DNA of 39,891 bases from Stutzerimonas stutzeri (lineage in GTDB: Bacteria > Pseudomonadota > Gammaproteobacteria > Pseudomonadales > Pseudomonadaceae), in contig NZ_JAAMQZ010000041.1 of NCBI RefSeq assembly GCF_013522825.1, forward strand, positions 1-39,891. The letters are read 5' to 3'. Positions 16,953 to 26,277 of this stretch are shown here, in pieces. The notes beneath the pieces were generated by a model. It ran no database searches. It was given only the letters and a program-made list of their open reading frames with translations, and was not told where the DNA came from. The position numbers and the translations under genes were made by a program. Positions within the stretch are counted from its first letter, which is position 1, and the number at the start of each line of letters is the position of its first letter.

Positions 16953-17701
16953 TAGTACGCCCCCGACAAAAGGGCGCCACCGCCTGGAACTCGTGTGGGC
17001 AAGTTCAATGCTTTCAACATTGCCCACGTCGTAGCGACTGCAGCTGAAACAACCGGCTTTCTGGTCTGGGCCTCAACCATAGTTATTGCTGACAGTGACG
17101 GCATTTGAACGCATGCGGAAAGAACGATCGCGTCAACGTCATCCGTTCTCATCTTGGCCACGATGTCTGGAAGATTCATTGGATCGTGTGCGGCTACTGC
17201 AAGATTGTCGGAGATTTCTAGCGCCCGATAATCTCCAACTTCGATGCCCTCGTTCCGAATATAGTCAACGACTAGCTCAGTTAGCGGCTTCATATATGGC
17301 GTTACAACTGCTACGCGCTTGGCACCAAGCGCACGAATACCATCCACAAGCGCTCCCGCCGAGGTAATAACCGGCGTTTTAGCATCGTTCTGCGCAGTGA
17401 CTGTTTGGAGACGTTCGGCCGAAGCGCGATGATAACCGTGCCCCATGGACATGATGGCGACTAAACAGGCATAACCCATCACATCGACACGCGCGTCAGA
17501 TAGCTCGAGCGCGCAACGGTCGCTGTCCCCATCCATCCGCGCCAATTCTTCTTTCGTTACATGTTTCATTCGCATGCGAGAGGAGTGAAACGTGAACCGC
17601 TCAGGAGCTATTAATTCCCTTGCCTTCAGCAAAGCAGGTATCTCCGTCTCCATAGTGATGTTGGAGCTAGGTACGATCTGCCCGACACGAATGATAGTCA
17701 T
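16952..17701 (-). CDS. iso: Maleate isomerase
   Basis: Asp/Glu racemase-superfamily protein of 249 residues, equivalent to NicE. Two active-site cysteines are visible, in MGYACLVA (near residue 78) and in VLSACVQMPSL (near residue 195), as expected for cofactor-free cis-trans isomerisation of maleate to fumarate. Fumarate then enters the citric acid cycle. GAGGG lies about eight bases before the ATG. It is the first gene of the lower-pathway operon; the promoter must lie in the 179-base gap to the alpha/beta hydrolase gene. Confidence 0.93.
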   Translation of the reverse strand: MTIIRVGQIVPSSNITMETEIPALLKARELIAPERFTFHSSRMRMKHVTKEELARMDGDSDRCALELSDARVDVMGYACLVAIMSMGHGYHRASAERLQTVTAQNDAKTPVITSAGALVDGIRALGAKRVAVVTPYMKPLTELVVDYIRNEGIEVGDYRALEISDNLAVAAHDPMNLPDIVAKMRTDDVDAIVLSACVQMPSLSAITMVEAQTRKPVVSAAVATTWAMLKALNLPTRVPGGGALLSGAY

Positions 17702-17818
17702 TATCGAAACCCTCTTTTCTATAAAACATTTAATTTAGTCGCCAATAACCCAGCACGTGTTATAGGCATGACCGGCGAGTTAGAATGAGCCCGTTCGTTT
17801 TGTAGCTGCTAGCTAATC

Positions 17819-17828
17819 CGGTATACCG
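17819..17828. promoter_or_regulatory. Palindrome upstream of iso operon, possible operator
   Basis: A perfect 10-bp palindrome (cggtataccg) lies about 120 bases upstream of the iso start in a gap that must hold the operon's promoter. It would suit a dimeric regulator, but a clear -35/-10 pair was not found nearby, and a 10-bp palindrome can occur by chance. Confidence 0.3.
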
Positions 17829-17880
17829 ACCGGCAGCGCTAAACAGCTAAAGTATCGCTCTCGTACTTGGCAGCGACTGT

Positions 17881-18843
17881 CTATTGAGCTGTCATTACCG
17901 ACCCTTCAAACCATGAAACAAGTAAGCGCGCGATGTCACTGCTGTTTTTTTCTGACATAAGCATGTGATTGTTCCCTAAAATCCCATGCTCCTCTAAAAG
18001 GAAATGAGTGACATCGTAATTTAGATCTTTTAGATAACTAACAGCTTTACTATTAGCTTCCCTCATCCAAGTCGCCTGCCCTGTCACAAAGCAGATCGGC
18101 CTATCAAAAGGATCATGGGAACCGGACAGCTCCGCCGCGCAAAGTCCGTTATCAAATACTCCAAACGAATGCTCTAATCCCGGATATCCAAGCGGCTCTA
18201 CCGCAGCAACGGCTTTGACTCGATGCCCACCGATAGCCGCCAGCGCCCAACCACACGGCCCGCCTGCTGAATGCGAAACCAAAATCGTATCACCGGTGAC
18301 TTCAAACAATTTCGGGGCAATCGCTTCTACATGTTGTTGAGCTGCGGTTAAGGTTGTGGCCATTACACCTTGGCTCGCCATGAACCTATCACCGGCAAGC
18401 GGCTCGTGATCAGGCCATTGATCGTGACTTTCTGCTTGTGCCCATAGACCCAAAGTTTTGGGATCGACGAATCTTTGATAAAGAGTTTCGTAATCTGGAT
18501 GAGGTGTATGGGGCCCTAAAACATCAGTATTCCAGCCACTACGGCCGTGACCCGGCCTGTCTAGAACAAAAACCGAAAAGCCAGCTTTCAAAAAGTCATG
18601 TACCCACCCAGGGCGCCCGTCAGGGGTGGTCAGAAATTCCGATCCTTGCCCACCACCACCATGTACAAGCGTAATAGACAATGGATGAGGGTTGACAGGT
18701 TTGAACCATTGCACGTAAGCATTTATACCTGGAAAACTCCGACCATTGCACGACAGCGGGGCACTGGTAAGAAACATTCCACCAAAGTCGGCCAGTTCAA
18801 GATTGGTCGACGGCGCGGTTCTGAATGCCTGCTCGTCTAGCAT
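17881..18843 (-). CDS. Alpha/beta-fold hydrolase, unknown substrate
   Basis: Hydrolase of 320 residues with the oxyanion-loop VHGGGGQGSEF, a DRPGHGRS turn, the nucleophile elbow SHSAGG near residue 195 and a likely catalytic histidine in the LGNNHMLM stretch near 295. No signal peptide is seen. The known pyrrolidine pathway has no step left for it: Nfo already supplies the one alpha/beta hydrolase needed. It lies between hspB and iso on the same strand, so it could act on a side product, an ester analogue or a related pyridine. I chose the ATG at 18843, with AGGAG about nine bases upstream; a GTG four codons earlier is possible. Confidence 0.8.
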   Translation of the reverse strand: MLDEQAFRTAPSTNLELADFGGMFLTSAPLSCNGRSFPGINAYVQWFKPVNPHPLSITLVHGGGGQGSEFLTTPDGRPGWVHDFLKAGFSVFVLDRPGHGRSGWNTDVLGPHTPHPDYETLYQRFVDPKTLGLWAQAESHDQWPDHEPLAGDRFMASQGVMATTLTAAQQHVEAIAPKLFEVTGDTILVSHSAGGPCGWALAAIGGHRVKAVAAVEPLGYPGLEHSFGVFDNGLCAAELSGSHDPFDRPICFVTGQATWMREANSKAVSYLKDLNYDVTHFLLEEHGILGNNHMLMSEKNSSDIARLLVSWFEGSVMTAQ

Positions 18844-19022
18844 TATATCTAGCACTCCTACTCACTATTACTTGATTTAGTTTAGCTAAGCTAAGCGGAG
18901 CCTAGGTTCATTTCCGTCTGTCACCCTCAGCCAACGAACTGTGCGACGCTAAACCCAAAACGAACGATAGCGCCGGACCGGGTTCCGCAAAGCACTAATC
19001 CGGCACGATCAACTTTCGCGTA

Positions 19023-20204
19023 TTACAGGAACGTCTCCATGTGTTCTGGGAATCGGAGTGCGTCGCGCATTCTGTCTACATCTTTCGAGATAGCCCTAGT
19101 GTTGTCCACCCACTCGTCTTTGCCTACACCTTGCTTCTGGTGATACAAATTACGAAGGTTATCGCTGGCTCTCGGGGAAACTAACTCAATAAATTTTCTA
19201 CGACGGTCGGCTTCAAAAACATCCAGGACTTCTTCGCTACGACCTTCATGGATAATTTGATTTAGCGCAGCTGTTAACGCAAACGCATCAAACATACCAC
19301 CCGTTAGGCCAAGCCCTCCCGTCGGATTAGTCAAATGGGCTGCATCGCCAATTAACAGAACACGACCCAAGCGCATGGTATCTGCAACCCGCTGGTGCAT
19401 ACGGTACGGCGAATAGGCAACCACCTCATATGGATCGTCAGTCGGCAAAAGCTTGTTGAACATCTGACCGATACGGTCTGAAATACCATCCATGGGTAAG
19501 TTCGGATCCTCCATGAAAGTGACCCGCCATAGCGAATCACTATCAATACAGCAAATAACTGACCCGTAGACGTCATCCACCTGCATGGTGGTTTTACCAA
19601 AACCTAGACTGTCGAAATCAAACTTTGTATTTGTTGCAACGTATCGCTGCGGCCATGTTATGCCAAAGAAGTTTTGCTTCATGACCTGTTGCCGAACAAA
19701 ACTGTTAGCGCCATCGGCACCAACCAGCCATCCACCCTCAATAACTTGTCCAGCGAACTGACCACCAAGTACAACCTGAACCGAATGGGAACTAATCTTA
19801 TAATCAACAACGGGCGATGAATACCGAACTTCCACATTTGGGAGGGCTTTAAGATGGTTAATCAATATCTTAGAAAGCTTGTCCTGTCCTAAATGAAGCG
19901 CATATGGCAACTCGACCTCAGATTCGAGGCATTTAAGATCCCAGAAAATCATTTCGCCAGTTGAGTGCACACGCCATGCAAAGTTCTGCCTCATTAACCC
20001 TGCTGCTATGCAGTCGTCGAGCACTCCTAGACGTTTAAGATGAGGCAAAACCGGGAAGTGGTAAACAAGCGCGCGTGGGCTATCACTGGGCTGACTCTCA
20101 GCTTCTAGTACCGTTACATTCGCACCCGCCTTGCCTAATCCCAAGGCAGTTAGCAGCCCTACCGGGCCGCCGCCGACAATAATGACGCGCTTATCAATAC
20201 TCAT
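19023..20204 (-). CDS. hspB: 6-hydroxy-3-succinoylpyridine 3-monooxygenase
   Basis: Class A FAD-dependent aromatic monooxygenase of 393 residues. The N-terminal dinucleotide motif is VIIVGGGPVGLL, the middle DG motif reads GADGANSFVRQ, and the GDAAH motif with LTNPTGGLGLTGG is near residue 285. It fits HspB, which uses NADH and oxygen to turn 6-hydroxy-3-succinoylpyridine into 2,5-dihydroxypyridine and succinate. The position between spm and the lower-pathway operon supports this. The ATG at 20204 with GAGGG upstream is preferred over the in-frame GTG one codon earlier. A near-consensus promoter lies about 105-135 bases upstream. Confidence 0.87.
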   Translation of the reverse strand: MSIDKRVIIVGGGPVGLLTALGLGKAGANVTVLEAESQPSDSPRALVYHFPVLPHLKRLGVLDDCIAAGLMRQNFAWRVHSTGEMIFWDLKCLESEVELPYALHLGQDKLSKILINHLKALPNVEVRYSSPVVDYKISSHSVQVVLGGQFAGQVIEGGWLVGADGANSFVRQQVMKQNFFGITWPQRYVATNTKFDFDSLGFGKTTMQVDDVYGSVICCIDSDSLWRVTFMEDPNLPMDGISDRIGQMFNKLLPTDDPYEVVAYSPYRMHQRVADTMRLGRVLLIGDAAHLTNPTGGLGLTGGMFDAFALTAALNQIIHEGRSEEVLDVFEADRRRKFIELVSPRASDNLRNLYHQKQGVGKDEWVDNTRAISKDVDRMRDALRFPEHMETFL

Positions 20205-20308
20205 CACTTACCCTCTTATTAATTTGATTTCCGATCCCTACCGGGATGAACGAAACGCATTGCACGAATCCGGCCTCCCCCATATGACGTAAGCCGGCCG
20301 TTGGCGTA

Positions 20309-20338
20309 ATTATATGGCTGTATATATATGTGTGTCAA
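20309..20338 (-). promoter_or_regulatory. Sigma-70-type promoter of hspB
   Basis: On the minus strand TTGACA (20338-20333) and TATAAT (20314-20309) are both perfect consensus hexamers, separated by 18 bases of AT-rich sequence. This predicts strong expression unless a repressor blocks it, which fits control of hsp by a TetR-type repressor as described for NicR2 in S16. The alternating AT spacer may overlap such an operator. Confidence 0.75.
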
Positions 20339-20410
20339 ACCAAGGTTGGCTGGCTTATTTTTCATTCAGTTCAGAAAATGCGTGGTTGAAAAGTTATCTG
20401 GTTTGATTAT

Positions 20411-21748
20411 TTAACCGACATAACGGAGATCAATGCCCTTGGTCTCTTTCCAGCATGCCACCACAGCAGCCCCTACTAAGACCATGGCCACTACGTATAA
20501 ATGATATACCCACCCGTAGCTTAATTCCGTTAACCATGAGTTGAGGTAGGGAGCCGTGCCTCCGAAGACTGCAACGCCAATTGACAATGAAACGCCCATT
20601 ACCCGTGCTCGGTATTTCGTGGGGATTTGCTCAGTGATAGTCGCTGGCATTGTCCCGCCTATACATGCGACCAAAGCGAGCATACCGCCCTGTGCCACAA
20701 ATAACGTCCAAGCCTGATCCGTTATCATAGCCATAGCCGGATAGTTCAAGAGGGCAACGGAAAGGAAGTAAAATATCGTTACAGGTTTGCGGCCAATTTT
20801 GTCGGACACGTATCCCCAACACGGTACTGCAATCAAATATACAAGCTGAGCTAGGACAGTTGCGGTAAATGCATCACTTGGATTCATTCCCCTCTGGGTT
20901 ATTGCAATCACGAGCGCATACCCAGTCCAGATATAGAATGGTATCCCTACCCCGGCTTGGTAGAAGAAAATACCCACCGACCGCAGAAAAATTTTCTTGC
21001 TAGTCCATTCCCTAGGTGTTTCTGCTGCTAACCGTGAGCTGTTAGCTTTGGTTGCAAAATCCTCAAGCACTTCGCTCTCCATCATGTTTCTCCTTAAAAA
21101 AAGGACAACAATGGTAAGGAACGCGCCCAATGCGAAAGGAATCCGCCAGCCCCACGCATTCATATCTTCAGCGGATATAGCATTTGTAAGGAATGCGCCT
21201 ACGAGGGACGCTAGAAGACTTCCCAGCCCGGCGCTGAAGTACATGCTGCTTGACCACAAGCCGCGTCGCTCTTTAGGTGCAATTTCCGCTAAATATGTGT
21301 ACGAAGCCGTGGCCTCTCCCCCGTGAGCGAAACCTTGGAGCAATCGGGCCGCCAGGATAATCAAAGATGCCACGCCTCCAATTGATTCATATGACGGCGC
21401 GAGGGTAATAATAAGACTCCCGATACCCATCAGCACCATAGATATCAGCAGTACGCTTTTGCGACCGTATGAATCCGCGAGAGTACCGAAAACGATCCCG
21501 CCGAGGGGGCGAGAAATAAATCCAACTGCAAATATAGCCAATGTTAAAAGGAGCGCGGAGCTTGGGTCGCTCGGATCGAACATCGCCTTCGCAATATATG
21601 ATGCAAAAATTGCGTAAATGGTCCAGTCGAACCACTCAAGTATGTTGCCAAGACCAGTAGCGATCATCGAGCGCGTACGCAGCACACCACCCAGTGCTTG
21701 GGTGCGTGCAGGTTCGCTAGGAGTTGTTGTTGTTGTAATATTCAACAT
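20411..21748 (-). CDS. MFS transporter, metabolite:H+ symporter type
   Basis: The product has 445 residues with about twelve membrane segments. The first contains EWFDWTIYA, typical of the MHS/ShiA branch; loop 2-3 carries FGTLADSYGRK and the LQGFAHGGE motif follows. Relatives import organic acids or aromatic compounds with protons. Here nicotine or 3-succinoylpyridine-type acids are plausible substrates, given its location between spm and hspB. AGGAAG precedes the ATG by about nine bases. The gap of 108 bases to the Spm iron-sulfur subunit allows co-transcription with spm. Confidence 0.87.
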   Translation of the reverse strand: MLNITTTTTPSEPARTQALGGVLRTRSMIATGLGNILEWFDWTIYAIFASYIAKAMFDPSDPSSALLLTLAIFAVGFISRPLGGIVFGTLADSYGRKSVLLISMVLMGIGSLIITLAPSYESIGGVASLIILAARLLQGFAHGGEATASYTYLAEIAPKERRGLWSSSMYFSAGLGSLLASLVGAFLTNAISAEDMNAWGWRIPFALGAFLTIVVLFLRRNMMESEVLEDFATKANSSRLAAETPREWTSKKIFLRSVGIFFYQAGVGIPFYIWTGYALVIAITQRGMNPSDAFTATVLAQLVYLIAVPCWGYVSDKIGRKPVTIFYFLSVALLNYPAMAMITDQAWTLFVAQGGMLALVACIGGTMPATITEQIPTKYRARVMGVSLSIGVAVFGGTAPYLNSWLTELSYGWVYHLYVVAMVLVGAAVVACWKETKGIDLRYVG

Positions 21749-21856
21749 TTAACTAGTCTTCCTATGGACTCAGCCATGACAGTCGTGACTACAGCGCGGC
21801 CCACCCCGTCACTTTTAAATTGAGAGTTCGGCCACACGTTAAGGACCAGCATTGCA

Positions 21857-23035
21857 TCATTCTGATGGGTTTCGTCTGAAAAGTCCGGCTACCCAAGATT
21901 TTATGACCGGCCAGATAAGCGACCGAAGTCCGACAGGCGCGTTTTTTCGCTCAGTTAACGCTCCTTCGCGCAACAGTTGCTCTAGATTTTCTCCAAACAT
22001 AGAAGCAAGACGTCGAACCGTTTCGATGACAATTCCGCCGCGCCCAAATTGAGCCAACGCTCCGGTGAGCTTCCATGCTAAACCTACATCTATGACTGAG
22101 CCCGACTCACCGTTTTGTCTTACCGTCCAAATGATCCGACCCGTAGCGGTGGAACCAGTCAACGCATCCCGACCCCCTACCGTCATCCAGCCTTCCCGGC
22201 GTTCATCATTCATTTCGTAAGTTCCATCGCCATTGAAATGGGCCCTAATTGGGCCTAGAGCCATGTGCATTTTTCCAGTTACTTCGTGTTCAGTTAAGCT
22301 CACAACCTCTGCCCCAGGAATACAGCTAGCGGCAGTCTTAAGGTCCCGCATAACTGCCCATGCTTCATCTGGCGGGAGGTCGATTTCCACACTCTGTGAA
22401 ATTGAGTTTGGAAAGTCGTCGGGCTTAGCATCTCGCTTCAAGCTAGGTTCAGGCTTCGAAGATTCGTCAGTTTCATTGGCAACGGACTGAATAGCCTCGC
22501 GTTCCTGATGAACCACGACCGGACTTGCACTACCGGTCGGCACCTTTCCACAACTTACTGAACGAATCGCATCAACTATTCCTACATAGCCGGTGCACCG
22601 ACATAGATTCCCCGCTAATTCGCGCCGAATGCGATTTTCATCAACGTCTCCCAGTCGCAACACAATATCGCGTGCCGTTATAAGCATGCCGGGGGTGCAG
22701 AACCCACATTGCAAAGCGTGCTTTTCACGGAAAGCTTTCCTCACATAGGACATCGTAGGGTCATCTTGAAACCCTTCAATGGTGGTGATATTTGAGTCAT
22801 CGCAATCAACAGCAAAAGCAATACATGAGCGCTGAGGTTTGCCATCGATAAGAATCGTGCATGCGCCACAGACTCCTTGATCGCACCCGAGGTGTGTGCC
22901 GGTAAGGCGAAACTGCTCTCTTAGAACGTCCGCAAGCACATCTCTCGACGTGACTGTTGCGGCAATCTTTTCACCATTTACCGTGAGCGTGATAGAGCAC
23001 GCGGACTGGTCTGGAATAACCTGGTTAATCATCAT
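21857..23035 (-). CDS. spmC: 3-succinoylpyridine monooxygenase, 2Fe-2S subunit fused to CoxG-like domain
   Basis: The product has 392 residues. The first 155 form a xanthine-dehydrogenase-type iron-sulfur subunit: the plant-ferredoxin cluster motif CDQGVCGACTI near 50 and the second cluster motif CGFCTPGM with CRCTGY further on. After a linker rich in charged residues, a CoxG/SRPBCC domain (about 212-350; SVEIDLPPDEAW, ASCIPGAEV) follows. A separate CoxG is common in CO-dehydrogenase operons; fusion to the small subunit is less usual. With SpmA and SpmB it hydroxylates 3-succinoylpyridine at C6. Its ATG overlaps the spmB stop (ATGA). Subunit lettering follows gene order and should be checked against S16. 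Confidence 0.83.
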   Translation of the reverse strand: MMINQVIPDQSACSITLTVNGEKIAATVTSRDVLADVLREQFRLTGTHLGCDQGVCGACTILIDGKPQRSCIAFAVDCDDSNITTIEGFQDDPTMSYVRKAFREKHALQCGFCTPGMLITARDIVLRLGDVDENRIRRELAGNLCRCTGYVGIVDAIRSVSCGKVPTGSASPVVVHQEREAIQSVANETDESSKPEPSLKRDAKPDDFPNSISQSVEIDLPPDEAWAVMRDLKTAASCIPGAEVVSLTEHEVTGKMHMALGPIRAHFNGDGTYEMNDERREGWMTVGGRDALTGSTATGRIIWTVRQNGESGSVIDVGLAWKLTGALAQFGRGGIVIETVRRLASMFGENLEQLLREGALTERKNAPVGLRSLIWPVIKSWVAGLFRRNPSE

Positions 23036-23862
23036 TTGTAACCCTCAATCCGCCTTATAGCTCTTTCGACCATTGTCAGGTGGATAGCTAGACGATCAGC
23101 CTCAACCTCCCGCAGCTTGCTTCGAATTTCCTTTTTCGCAACTTTCAACATCGTTTCTGGGTCGGCTGAGCCTAACTGATTTGATGTTTCGTTGAGGAAT
23201 AAGGGCGGTCCATCCATTCCTCCGAGAAATGCGCGCGATACCCCTGTTGATGGATCAAAAACTACCGCACATATGGACTTGGCGAATTCGCCGGTTTTTT
23301 GGCAAAACTTCACATAAGCCCATCGAGCCGTCGCTGATAGCTTCGGAACCTCAATGCTCGCAAGGATTTCATTACGCTCAAGAGCATTTACGAAAGGAGC
23401 GATCATGAGCTCTTCCACTGGGACTTGGCGCTTCCCTTTAGCACCCTGAATGTTGCAAACCGCACCGATTGCGCTCAATGATGTTAACCAGTCCGCTGCA
23501 GGATCGGCATGGCACAAAGAGCCTCCTATGGTTCCACGGTTTCGAACGGCGCGGTACGCAATCCCTTTCGCGACATAAGAGAGGTACCGGCCAGTAACGT
23601 CTGCAGAATTCTGATCTTCTAGTACGGCATGTGTCACCGCTGCGCCGATGCGGATAGTTTTTTTCGCCTCTTGAATGTCCTGCAGCTCTGGTAAACGGCG
23701 AATCGAAACTAAATTATTTGGCCTCGCCAATCGAAGATTCATCATGGGCACTAAGGACTGTCCTCCTGCCATTGGCTTCGCCATGCCCTCTGAAACGGAT
23801 AACATTTCAACAGCGCTTGAGAGTGAGTCAGCTCGCTCATAGTCAAATTTAGACGGCCTCAT
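23032..23862 (-). CDS. spmB: 3-succinoylpyridine monooxygenase, FAD subunit
   Basis: FAD-binding medium subunit of the molybdenum hydroxylase family, 276 residues. The FAD motif MAGGQSLVPMMNLRLARP is near residue 38, and the second motif NRGTIGGSLCHADPAADW near 108. It passes electrons between the iron-sulfur centres and the acceptor. The ATG at 23862 has GGGAG six bases upstream and overlaps the large-subunit stop by 14 bases; an in-frame start at 23889 is less likely. Overlaps on both sides indicate tight translational coupling of the three subunits. Confidence 0.86.
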   Translation of the reverse strand: MRPSKFDYERADSLSSAVEMLSVSEGMAKPMAGGQSLVPMMNLRLARPNNLVSIRRLPELQDIQEAKKTIRIGAAVTHAVLEDQNSADVTGRYLSYVAKGIAYRAVRNRGTIGGSLCHADPAADWLTSLSAIGAVCNIQGAKGKRQVPVEELMIAPFVNALERNEILASIEVPKLSATARWAYVKFCQKTGEFAKSICAVVFDPSTGVSRAFLGGMDGPPLFLNETSNQLGSADPETMLKVAKKEIRSKLREVEADRLAIHLTMVERAIRRIEGYK

Positions 23863-26200
23863 AATTTTCTCCCGCAGCTGCAATTGCATTTAGTATCCGT
23901 GGAGGCGTCATTGGGAGAGTGCGGACTTTGGCCCCCAACGGTAAAAGTGCATCGTTTATTGCGTTAGCAATCGCAGCTGCGGCAGGGATCGTGCCGGACT
24001 CACCGGCACCCTTCACGCCAAAGCTTGTATGCGGAGATGGACTCACGAGGTGATCGAGCCGGAAGCGGGGCACCTCCGCTGCGCCAGGAAGCAGGTAATC
24101 TAGTAGCGTCGATGCAAGTGGTTGGCCGTTCTCGTCGTACGGACTTTCTTCGAAAAGCGCTGTACCAATCCCTTGAGCGGCGCCACCGATGGTCTGGCCT
24201 TCCACGATCATAGGGTTAATACGCTCTCCGCAGTCCTCGACAATTACGTAGTCGACAATATTAACTTGACCTGTTTCTGTATCGACTTGAACCTTAACTG
24301 CGTGTGTACCATAAGCGAAGATTCCGCTATCAACCGGTACTTTGTAGCCTTCGGTAACCTCAAGGCTTTTGATATTCTGCGCACACGTTGGAAGCAAATG
24401 CGGTTTCAAATAGAACATGTGGGCGATTTCTTCAAAACTGACGCTTTGATCGCCGATGTAAGCAGCCCCTTCATCAATCTCCACGTCATCGGGATTGACT
24501 TCACCTAGCAGTCCCGCAGCGACAGTCCGAATCCTATGATTCAGAACTTTGGATGCCGCCTCTATCGCGCCTGCGCCAATTACTGCAGATCGGGATGTGA
24601 AAGATCCGACAGAATGAGGTGTTAGCTCGGTATCCCCTAAACGAACCTGAATCTTGCTTAGTTCAAACCCAGTCGCAGTGGCCGCAACTTGAGCAAGGGA
24701 GGTCTCAAGCCCTTGACCGAAACCTTGGAGGCCCAGCTTCACTTGCAGGGTTCCATCAGCGTTAACTTTAAGAGTTGCTTGATCTAACCCGGGGACAACT
24801 GGCATACCCCAAGATGAAAAGAAGCTCGCGCCGTTAGCCGTCTGCTCGTAAAACGTTGCAAAGCCAATTCCTGTTAAGGTTCGTGGCGAAGCCAAACAAG
24901 AGGATTGCTCTGATCGGAACTTGTCGAAATCTATCAATTCTCGGGCGCGTTGAAGGCTTTTTCCGTAATCACCAACGTCGAACATTTTTCCCGTAACATC
25001 GTGAAACGGCATAGACTCAGGCGGAACCAAGTTAAGCGCACGAACATCGCACGGCTCACGGCCAACGGCGTGAGCTACCGCGTCAATCACTGACTCAATC
25101 GCAAAGCATGTACCTACCCGCGCGATACCTCTGTACGGGCAAAAGCTGGGCTTATTGGTAGCCACGACATTCACCCGTGATTGGTAATGGGTGATTTGAT
25201 ACGGGCCAGGTAAGTTGCTTCGCGCGGAGTAGCCTTCCAGAACGGCCGTGAATGGCCAGGTGGAATAAGCGCCATTATCGATGCATATGTCGGCATCCAA
25301 ACCAACAAGCCGCCCTTCGGGGGTCGCGTAGCCAGTCAGCTTGTACTTGGCTTGTCGAGTACATGCCCCAGCCACCAAATGCTCACGCCTATCCTCTACC
25401 CAACGGAAAGGCGTCCTATGCTTAAGCGCGAGCCAAGCAACAACAATTTCTTCGGGAAGGAGCTGAAGCTTATATCCGAACCCACCACCAATGTCTGGTG
25501 GAGTGACCCTTATCTTTGATTCAGGAATTCCGAGGAACTGGGCCATTCCGCTACGTACCGGATGGGGGATCTGTGTCGACATTGCGAGCACCAGCTGGTC
25601 CGCTTCGAAATCCCAATGCGCCACGATCCCCCTTCCCTCGAGTGGATGGATCGTTTGACGTGAAAGCTCGACCTCGACGTCAACAACAACTGGCGCTTCT
25701 TGTGCGAGTGAAGCTAGATCCACCTCAGTTATCATTTCTACAAAGCTGTTATTTGTCCAGCCTTCATGAAGTAGCGGCGCATTGGGTGCAAGTGCCTGGC
25801 TAACCGTGGAGAGCGCCGACATCTCTTCGATATCAAGCTGCACTTCATCCGCTAAATCTTCCGCTTGAGCGCGGTCGAGAGCCACGCAAGCAGCGATCGG
25901 CTCGCCGACAAACCTTACGCGGCCGGAGGCGAGAACCGGGCACTCGCTGTGTTGGTAACCGGGCGTGGTAACTGGCGTGGTGATTGGCTGAACCCCGACA
26001 AGATCAGCATTCGTAAAAACCCGGTTTTCCAAATATCTGGGCTTAATGATTTGGCGAATAACGCCATGCGCGACGGGACTTCTAACAAAAACGACTTCCA
26101 GCATACCCGGGAGCCTGATGTCTCCTACGAAGCGCCCGCGCCCTTGAAGATGTCGCTCATCCTCGCGCCTTTCGACTCTCAACCCGATTGAATTTGTCAT
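23849..26200 (-). CDS. spmA: 3-succinoylpyridine monooxygenase, molybdopterin subunit
   Basis: Large subunit of a xanthine-dehydrogenase/CO-dehydrogenase-type hydroxylase, about 783 residues. It contains the HLQGRGRFVGDI start, DIGGGFGYK in the cofactor-binding half, CPYRGIARVG, GLQGFGQG and the C-terminal GVKGAGESGT with the glutamate that normally acts as catalytic base. It should carry a molybdopterin cytosine dinucleotide and hydroxylate 3-succinoylpyridine to the 6-hydroxy compound with water-derived oxygen. First gene of the spm operon. The exact start is unsure: ATG near 26200 has GGGAG about eleven bases upstream; further in-frame starts at 26218 (ATG) and 26260 (TTG) exist. Confidence 0.86.
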   Translation of the reverse strand: MTNSIGLRVERREDERHLQGRGRFVGDIRLPGMLEVVFVRSPVAHGVIRQIIKPRYLENRVFTNADLVGVQPITTPVTTPGYQHSECPVLASGRVRFVGEPIAACVALDRAQAEDLADEVQLDIEEMSALSTVSQALAPNAPLLHEGWTNNSFVEMITEVDLASLAQEAPVVVDVEVELSRQTIHPLEGRGIVAHWDFEADQLVLAMSTQIPHPVRSGMAQFLGIPESKIRVTPPDIGGGFGYKLQLLPEEIVVAWLALKHRTPFRWVEDRREHLVAGACTRQAKYKLTGYATPEGRLVGLDADICIDNGAYSTWPFTAVLEGYSARSNLPGPYQITHYQSRVNVVATNKPSFCPYRGIARVGTCFAIESVIDAVAHAVGREPCDVRALNLVPPESMPFHDVTGKMFDVGDYGKSLQRARELIDFDKFRSEQSSCLASPRTLTGIGFATFYEQTANGASFFSSWGMPVVPGLDQATLKVNADGTLQVKLGLQGFGQGLETSLAQVAATATGFELSKIQVRLGDTELTPHSVGSFTSRSAVIGAGAIEAASKVLNHRIRTVAAGLLGEVNPDDVEIDEGAAYIGDQSVSFEEIAHMFYLKPHLLPTCAQNIKSLEVTEGYKVPVDSGIFAYGTHAVKVQVDTETGQVNIVDYVIVEDCGERINPMIVEGQTIGGAAQGIGTALFEESPYDENGQPLASTLLDYLLPGAAEVPRFRLDHLVSPSPHTSFGVKGAGESGTIPAAAAIANAINDALLPLGAKVRTLPMTPPRILNAIAAAGENYEAV

Positions 26201-26277
26201 AGGGGCTGTATCTCCCATTTGCGCAAGACTCAAAGCCAATCCCCGAACTGGGACAGCCAATTTATTATATGTATGAC

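Noticed and set aside
16952..17027. Longer N-terminus for Nfo starting at 17027
   Set aside because: The extra 25 residues lie inside iso, while the ATG at 16952 has a strong ribosome binding site and a TAATG overlap typical of coupling.
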